A stretch of 64,000 bases of DNA from Bacillus pumilus (lineage in GTDB: Bacteria > Bacillota > Bacilli > Bacillales > Bacillaceae), in assembly GCF_900186955.1 (NCBI RefSeq), contig NZ_LT906438.1, positions 2,480,001 to 2,544,000 of the forward strand, in the 5' to 3' direction. The first letter of the stretch is position 1. Every line of letters starts with the position of its first letter. The translations under genes and the position numbers were made by a program. Below, in pieces: positions 59,086 through 64,000 of this stretch. Under the pieces are notes generated by a model, which was not told the origin of the DNA, ran no database searches, and worked only from the letters and a program-made list of their open reading frames with translations.

Positions 59086-60216
59086 ATGAGAAAAGTTCCA
59101 ATCACAATCATGCGAGGCGGTACAAGTAAAGGGGTATTCATTCAAGCAAACAATGCACCATTTGAACACGATGAGCTCGAGGCATTCCTACTAGACATTA
59201 TGGGCAGCCCTGACCGGTTGCAGGTCGATGGAATCGGCGGCGGTAATTCTTTAACAAGCAAAGTGGCCATTATCGATAAAGCCACACGTCCAGATGTGGA
59301 TGTGAACTATACGTTTGCACAAGTCAGCATCAATGAGAGATATGTCGACTTTAAAGGGAACTGCGGGAATATCTCATCAGCGGTTGGACCATACGCCATC
59401 ATTAAAGGACTTGTTCAAGCGGTTGAGCCCATTACGACTGTACGTATCCTCAATACCAACACAAATAAAGTCATTACAGCAGAGGTCGAAGTCGAAAATG
59501 GAGAAGTGAAATTTGAGGGACAGGCAGAAATTCCAGGAGTAAAAGGGACAGGTTCTCCCATTTATTTATCTTTTGAAAATCCTGAAGGCGCTGTGACAGG
59601 TAAAACCTTTCCGACTGGAAACAAAATTGATACGATTCAAACAAAGTTTGGAGAGATTCCCATCTCGATCGTTGACATTGCAAATCCCATTGCCTTTGTT
59701 CGTGCCAAAGATATTCAATTAAAAGGAACTGAATTGCCTGAAGAGTTTACAGACGAATTACTGGATGATTTAGAAGAAATTCGTTCCATCGCTGCTGAAA
59801 TGTGTCACTTTGCACCAAAAGAAATGGCGACATTACAGTCTCCAGCTGTTCCAAAGCTTGCGCTCATTAGCGAGCCTGCTGATTATGTAGATACTAATGG
59901 AATCTTGAGAAGAGCAGCCGATATGGACATCATCGTTCGTATGCTATCGATGCAAAGACCGCACCAAGCACTTGCCATTACCGGCTCTGTCTGCGTGACA
60001 GCCAGCTGTTTCTTGGATGAAACGCTTCCGGCTCAGCTGTTTAAAGGGCAAGATGACACACTTCGTATTGGGCATCCTGCTGGTATTATGCAAACTGAAA
60101 TTGACATCTCTCAAAACAGAGTCAAAGTCATTCGAACCGCAAGAGAAATTCTAGACGGGGTTGTCTTTACGAAACAAGATTATATTGTGCAGCCTCATAT
60201 TAAAAGAGAAGCCTGA
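59086..60216 (+). CDS. yraM: PrpF-family isomerase
   Basis: 376 aa. Start ATG 59086 (MRKVPITIMRGGTSKGVFIQ); an in-frame TTG five codons earlier holds the GAGGGTGAG ribosome site. The two diaminopimelate-epimerase-like halves have VDGIGGGNSLTSKVAII, FKGNCGNISSAVGPYAI (catalytic Cys region, about residue 107) and ALAITGSVCVTASC in the C-half. PrpF proteins isomerise aconitate-type acids (methylaconitate, oxalomesaconate). Together with the transporter it points to use of a tricarboxylic acid. Confidence 0.93.
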   Translation: MRKVPITIMRGGTSKGVFIQANNAPFEHDELEAFLLDIMGSPDRLQVDGIGGGNSLTSKVAIIDKATRPDVDVNYTFAQVSINERYVDFKGNCGNISSAVGPYAIIKGLVQAVEPITTVRILNTNTNKVITAEVEVENGEVKFEGQAEIPGVKGTGSPIYLSFENPEGAVTGKTFPTGNKIDTIQTKFGEIPISIVDIANPIAFVRAKDIQLKGTELPEEFTDELLDDLEEIRSIAAEMCHFAPKEMATLQSPAVPKLALISEPADYVDTNGILRRAADMDIIVRMLSMQRPHQALAITGSVCVTASCFLDETLPAQLFKGQDDTLRIGHPAGIMQTEIDISQNRVKVIRTAREILDGVVFTKQDYIVQPHIKREA

Positions 60217-60244
60217 AGCAGACGAGAATACGTCTGCTTTTTTT
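60216..60244 (+). terminator. yraM terminator
   Basis: Perfect 9-bp stem AAGCAGACG/CGTCTGCTT with a 6-nt loop and TTTTT, directly after the yraM stop. Confidence 0.9.
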
Positions 60245-60962
60245 AATGTTGAAGCGGGGCATCAATATCTCCGGCAGAATGAGCTTTGATCTGTCCTTTA
60301 TCATCTTTTAGCTGAAGATGACCAAAGCGGTTAACGCCGTAGCAAATGCCTTCTTCCCATGTTTGTTTTTCACGATCTAACGAGATGCGAAGCGGCTTGT
60401 TGAGACGATATAACCGTTTATTATAAAGGGCAGTGAGTGCTTCAAACCCTTCATTCTGCCAGCGTGTATGGTATTTTTCAAAAGCCGCTGCCAGGTCTTT
60501 CACTAGCTGATCGGCTTTCACCTCTGTCATCTCTGATAAGCAAATGGTTTTGTATGGGACATGCTCCGGCTTCGTCTTTACATTGATGCCAACACCGATA
60601 TAAATGGCGCTGCGGTCTGCTTCAATTAATGTGCCGGATACCTTTGCTTCATTAATGAGGATATCATTCGGCCATTTGATCGCCAGCTGATCGTCCGCTC
60701 TTATGAGTGGTTTCAGCACATCATAGATTGCTAGTGCTGTCAGCGGGGCGATCGTTGACTGGGTGGAGAGTTCTTCTGGCGGTAAGACTGTCATGGTTAC
60801 CGCCACATTCCCTAAAGGTGTTTCCCACGGCCTGCCGAGTCTGCCTCTTCCTGCTGTCTGCTGGCGTGCATAGACAGCAAATGAGGGCTTTTCTCCTTGC
60901 TGCATAAGCCTTTTCGCTTCATTATTTGTACTATCAATGGTGTCATATTGAAAAATCTTCAT
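60243..60962 (-). CDS. Biotin--protein ligase without DNA-binding domain
   Basis: 239 aa, starting ATG 60960-60962 behind AGAGGAGAACAT; an upstream ATG thirteen codons earlier has no ribosome site. Catalytic motifs of group I biotin ligase: YDTIDSTNNEAKRL, ARQQTAGRGRLGRPWETP (adenylate loop) and KWPNDILINEAKVSGTLIEA, then a small C-terminal SH3-like domain. It lacks the N-terminal HTH that B. subtilis BirA uses as repressor. Either a second ligase beside BirA or a specialised one. It converges on yraM and lies upstream-adjacent to ysmA. Confidence 0.92.
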   Translation of the reverse strand: MKIFQYDTIDSTNNEAKRLMQQGEKPSFAVYARQQTAGRGRLGRPWETPLGNVAVTMTVLPPEELSTQSTIAPLTALAIYDVLKPLIRADDQLAIKWPNDILINEAKVSGTLIEADRSAIYIGVGINVKTKPEHVPYKTICLSEMTEVKADQLVKDLAAAFEKYHTRWQNEGFEALTALYNKRLYRLNKPLRISLDREKQTWEEGICYGVNRFGHLQLKDDKGQIKAHSAGDIDAPLQH

Positions 60963-61040
60963 ATGTTCTCCTCTTGTTTCTTCTTGATATGATGCTTTCA
61001 TTATAACAAAATGAAGCGTACACGTTGATGAGGCAGCATG

Positions 61041-61502
61041 CTACTCATTTCGCTGCGCCTGAAATGTCTCTTTTTCGTCTTCAGTAAATGGGACAGATGT
61101 GCCTGTGTCTTTACTAATTTGCACCATGGTGACTGAGCCTGTAAAGCATGGTTCCTGCTGCTCATTTTCTCCTAAATAATGAAGAATGAGTGAGCTTGAG
61201 CCTACCTTTTCCGGCTTGACATACACACGAAGCCTCTCTCCAATCTCTACCTGCTTGATGTAATCACATTGCAGGTTAGCGACGACTGTCATGGTTTCTC
61301 TCACACGTTTCATCCGTTTATCAACAATTCCTGTTTTTTGAAAAAAGGCAATGCGCGCCTCTTCAAAATACACAAAAGGGGTAACATTGTTCATATGGCC
61401 AAACATATCCGTTTCTGAAAAACGAACGGTCGTTTCGACATAAAATCGAAAGGATGCCCTCCACTCTTCAAACGGTTCTTCAATATATGACGGCAATCTC
61501 AC
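61041..61502 (-). CDS. ysmA: Acyl-CoA thioesterase YsmA (4HBT hotdog fold)
   Basis: 153 aa, GTG start with AAGGAGATGGTCAA upstream. The hotdog motif VRFSETDMFGHMNNVTPFVYFEEARIAFF (first part VRFSETDMFGHMNN, about residues 26-39) is of the 4-hydroxybenzoyl-CoA thioesterase/YbgC type, with the catalytic Asp in ETDMFGHMNN. Substrate unknown. In B. subtilis it also lies between gerE and sdhB. Confidence 0.93.
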   Translation of the reverse strand: MRLPSYIEEPFEEWRASFRFYVETTVRFSETDMFGHMNNVTPFVYFEEARIAFFQKTGIVDKRMKRVRETMTVVANLQCDYIKQVEIGERLRVYVKPEKVGSSSLILHYLGENEQQEPCFTGSVTMVQISKDTGTSVPFTEDEKETFQAQRNE

Positions 61503-61527
61503 TTGACCATCTCCTTATTTGGAAACA

Positions 61528-61558
61528 AAACGCCTCTCCCGTATTGGAAGAGGCGTTT
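61528..61558 (-). terminator. sdh operon terminator
   Basis: Perfect 10-bp stem AAACGCCTCT/AGAGGCGTTT with an 11-nt loop followed by TGTTTCC on the minus strand, between sdhB and ysmA. Confidence 0.8.
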
Positions 61559-61623
61559 GTTTATATGTTGCATCCAGCCTCTTAAACACTCATCATGATT
61601 GGCAAAGAGGACTGAATGTAATG

Positions 61624-62388
61624 TTATTCTGCGTGATCGCTTCCGAAGAAGTTACGGAATGCTTGTAAAGTTGTATCTCGGTTAAGTGCAGCAATTGACG
61701 TTGTCAGCGGGATTCCTTTCGGACAAGACTGCACACAGTTTTGGGAGTTCCCGCAGTTCGCAAGACCACCGTCCCCCATAATTTCTTCAAGACGGTCAGA
61801 CTTATTCATCGCACCTGTCGGATGTGCGTTAAATAGACGAACTTGCGAAAGCGGTGCAGGTCCCATAAAGGAAGACTTATCATTCACGTTTGGACAAGCT
61901 TCAAGGCAGACACCACATGTCATACATTTAGAAAGCTCGTATGCCCATTGACGTTTTTTCTCAGGCATTCTTGGTCCAGGACCAAGGTCATACGTGCCAT
62001 CGATCGGTACCCATGCTTTCACCTTTTTCAAGGAATTGAACATCCGGCTTCTATCAACCTGCAAATCTCTCACAACCGGGAATGTCTTCATCGGCTGAAG
62101 ACGAATCGGCTGGTCTAACTTGTCAATCAAGGCTGTACATGATTGGCGCGGCTTTCCATTAATGACCATAGAACAAGCTCCGCACACCTCTTCAAGACAG
62201 TTCATATCCCAGTTGATCGCCGTTGTTTTTTTCCCTTGTTTATTGACCGGGTTCCGTCTAATTTCCATGAGTGCGGAAATGACGTTCATATTTGGGCGGT
62301 AAGGGATTTCGAATTCTTCATCATAAGGCTTTCCATCTGCTGTATCTTGACGTGTGATTATGAATTGAATCGTGTTTTTTTCACTCAT
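61624..62388 (-). CDS. sdhB: Succinate dehydrogenase iron-sulfur subunit
   Basis: 254 aa. Three clusters are visible: 2Fe-2S from CLEEVCGACSMVINGKPRQS plus the next Cys (about residues 60-80), 4Fe-4S from CMTCGVCLEACP (about 156-167), and 3Fe-4S from CGNSQNCVQSCPKGIP (about 208-223). It passes electrons from SdhA to menaquinone via SdhC. Start ATG 62386-62388 (MSEKNTIQFIITRQ); an earlier in-frame start sixteen codons upstream lies in sdhA. One nt after the sdhA stop. Confidence 0.99.
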   Translation of the reverse strand: MSEKNTIQFIITRQDTADGKPYDEEFEIPYRPNMNVISALMEIRRNPVNKQGKKTTAINWDMNCLEEVCGACSMVINGKPRQSCTALIDKLDQPIRLQPMKTFPVVRDLQVDRSRMFNSLKKVKAWVPIDGTYDLGPGPRMPEKKRQWAYELSKCMTCGVCLEACPNVNDKSSFMGPAPLSQVRLFNAHPTGAMNKSDRLEEIMGDGGLANCGNSQNCVQSCPKGIPLTTSIAALNRDTTLQAFRNFFGSDHAE

Positions 62389-62389
62389 C

Positions 62390-64000
62390 TTATTTCTCCA
62401 CCTTTTTCTTCGAGTAATCTCGTTTACGAGGTGCAATTAACGATACATCGACGTCCTCATAGTGGAATGCAGGCTTTTGATTTTTTCCTTTGAACGTAGC
62501 CATCGTTGTTTTTAGGAACTCTTCATCGTTTCTCTCTGGGAAGTCCGGTTTGTAGTGTGCGCCTCGGCTTTCATTTCGGTTGTAAGCCCCGATCGTAATG
62601 ACTCTTGCCAGCTGAAGCATGTTGTCAAGCTGACGTGTGAAGGCAGCGCCTTGGTTGCTCCATGAAGCTGTATCATTGATGTTGATCTGCTTGTAGCGCT
62701 CCATTAGTTCTTCGATCTTCTGATCTGTTTTTAAGAGTTTGTCATTGTAACGAACAACTGTGACGTTATCCGTCATCCATTCTCCAAGCTCTTTATGAAG
62801 CACGTACGCATTTTCTGTTCCGTCCATGCCGAGGATGTTGTCCCATTTCTCCTGCTCTTTCTTCACAGCGCTGTCAAATGTTGCAGAAGATAGGTCTTCC
62901 GCAGACTTTTCAAGACCACTAATGTACTTCACAGCATTTGGTCCAGCGACCATTCCGCCGTAAATGGCTGAAAGCAGTGAGTTTGCACCAAGTCTGTTTC
63001 CGCCGTGCATAGAGTAATCACATTCTCCGGCAGCGAATAGACCTTTGATATTTGTCATTTGATCATAATCAACCCATAATCCGCCCATTGAGTAATGAAC
63101 AGCAGGGAAAATTTTCATTGGAAGCTTACGAGGGTCATCACCCATGAATTTTTCATAGATTTCAATGATGCCGCCAAGTTTAATATCAAGTTCTTTTGGA
63201 TCTTTATGAGAAAGATCGAGATATACCATGTTCTCTCCGTTGATGCCAAGCTTTTGCTCGACACATACGTCAAAGATCTCACGTGTTGCAATATCACGCG
63301 GTACAAGGTTTCCGTATGCTGGATATTTTTCTTCTAGGAAGTACCAAGGCTTCCCGTCTTTATATGTCCAAACACGTCCGCCTTCACCACGAGCCGATTC
63401 ACTCATGAGACGAAGCTTGTCATCTCCAGGGATCGCTGTTGGGTGAATTTGAATGAATTCTCCATTTGCGTAATGAGCCCCTTGCTGATAGACGATAGAT
63501 GCAGCAGATCCAGTGTTAATCATGGAGTTCGTTGATTTTCCGAACACGATTCCAGGACCGCCTGTTGCCATGATCACTGCATCTGAACGGAAGGATTCAA
63601 TTTCCATTGTTGTTAAGTTCTGCGCGACAATGCCTCGGCATACTTCCTCGTCATCTAACACAGCGCCAAGGAATTCCCAGCCTTCATATTTCGTGACAAG
63701 CCCCGCTACTTCATAGCGGCGAACCTGCTCATCAAGTGCATATAATAGCTGCTGGCCTGTTGTAGCCCCAGCAAATGCTGTACGGTGGTGCTGTGTTCCC
63801 CCGAAGCGGCGGAAGTCCAATAATCCCTCTGGTGTTCTGTTAAACATCACACCCATCCGATCAAGTAAATGGATAATGGACGGCGCTGCTTCACACATTG
63901 CCTTAACTGGCGGCTGGTTGGCTAAGAAGTCTCCGCCATACACCGTGTCGTCAAAATGCTCATAAGGTGAATCCCCTTCACCTTTTGTATTCACCGCTCC
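62390..64000 (-). CDS. sdhA: Succinate dehydrogenase flavoprotein subunit (partial)
   Basis: C-terminal 536 or so residues; the start and FAD-attachment region are beyond the right edge. Visible are GAVNTKGEGDSPYEHFDDT, GGTQHHRTAFAGATTGQQLL, the substrate/proton loop HPTAIPGDDKLRLMSESARG with EGGRVW, HYSMGGLWVDYDQMTNIKGL, and the FAD-binding GECDYSMHGGNRLGANSLLS. It oxidises succinate to fumarate. Ends KRDYSKKKVEK. Confidence 0.98.
   Translation of the reverse strand, partial: GAVNTKGEGDSPYEHFDDTVYGGDFLANQPPVKAMCEAAPSIIHLLDRMGVMFNRTPEGLLDFRRFGGTQHHRTAFAGATTGQQLLYALDEQVRRYEVAGLVTKYEGWEFLGAVLDDEEVCRGIVAQNLTTMEIESFRSDAVIMATGGPGIVFGKSTNSMINTGSAASIVYQQGAHYANGEFIQIHPTAIPGDDKLRLMSESARGEGGRVWTYKDGKPWYFLEEKYPAYGNLVPRDIATREIFDVCVEQKLGINGENMVYLDLSHKDPKELDIKLGGIIEIYEKFMGDDPRKLPMKIFPAVHYSMGGLWVDYDQMTNIKGLFAAGECDYSMHGGNRLGANSLLSAIYGGMVAGPNAVKYISGLEKSAEDLSSATFDSAVKKEQEKWDNILGMDGTENAYVLHKELGEWMTDNVTVVRYNDKLLKTDQKIEELMERYKQININDTASWSNQGAAFTRQLDNMLQLARVITIGAYNRNESRGAHYKPDFPERNDEEFLKTTMATFKGKNQKPAFHYEDVDVSLIAPRKRDYSKKKVEK

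Overview
The window reads as a chromosomal stretch of a Bacillus subtilis-group firmicute. The B. pumilus/safensis/altitudinis clade is my best guess from protein wording and gene order, but I cannot run a comparison. It contains sporulation genes (spoIVFA, spoIIB, spoVID, gerM, gerE), competence (comC), T-box leaders, AGGAGG-type ribosome sites and many TTG/GTG starts. Gene order follows the B. subtilis segment from spoIVFA to sdhA. Nearly all genes lie on the minus strand. Both ends cut a gene: spoIVFA on the left and sdhA on the right.

Layout. 1-7000: division and cell shape (spoIVFA', minD, minC, mreD, mreC, mreB), then radC, maf and spoIIB. 7100-15000: comC, folC, valS with a valine T-box leader, a small membrane protein, ysxE and spoVID. 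15000-15320: a compact structured element, probably a small RNA, between two nearly identical hairpins. 15300-21600: haem operon hemAXCDBL behind two PerR-like boxes. 21800-31300: ysxD, ysxC, lonA, lonB (with a textbook sigma-F promoter), clpX, tig, ysoA. 31400-40900: ilvE-(T-box)-ilvB-ilvH-ilvC-leuA-leuB-leuC-leuD with CcpA, CodY and T-box signals.

41100-51460 departs from the B. subtilis order. It holds pgl, a DUF1232 protein, the complete dltXABCD operon (D-alanylation of teichoic acids) with ECF-type and sigma-A-type promoters, and then an AT-rich accessory strip ending at tRNA-Arg(UCU). The strip carries a secreted Kelch protein whose Kelch-coding part is far more AT-rich than its 3' end, two decayed DUF4241 genes, two small membrane proteins, a Gly/His-repeat protein and a 37-codon ORF.

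51550-64000 returns to the conserved order (ysnB, ysnA, rph, gerM, racE, ysmB, gerE, ysmA, sdhB, sdhA'). A tricarboxylate-type cassette (yraO, yraN, yraM) and a biotin-protein ligase lacking the DNA-binding domain are inserted between gerE and ysmA.

Functionally the window joins envelope growth (mre, dlt, racE), protein quality control (lonA, lonB, clpX, tig), haem supply, branched-chain amino acid synthesis and late sporulation. The least explained items are the structured element at 15.1-15.3 kb, ilvE placed between its operon promoter and the T-box, and the mosaic/decayed strip next to tRNA-Arg.
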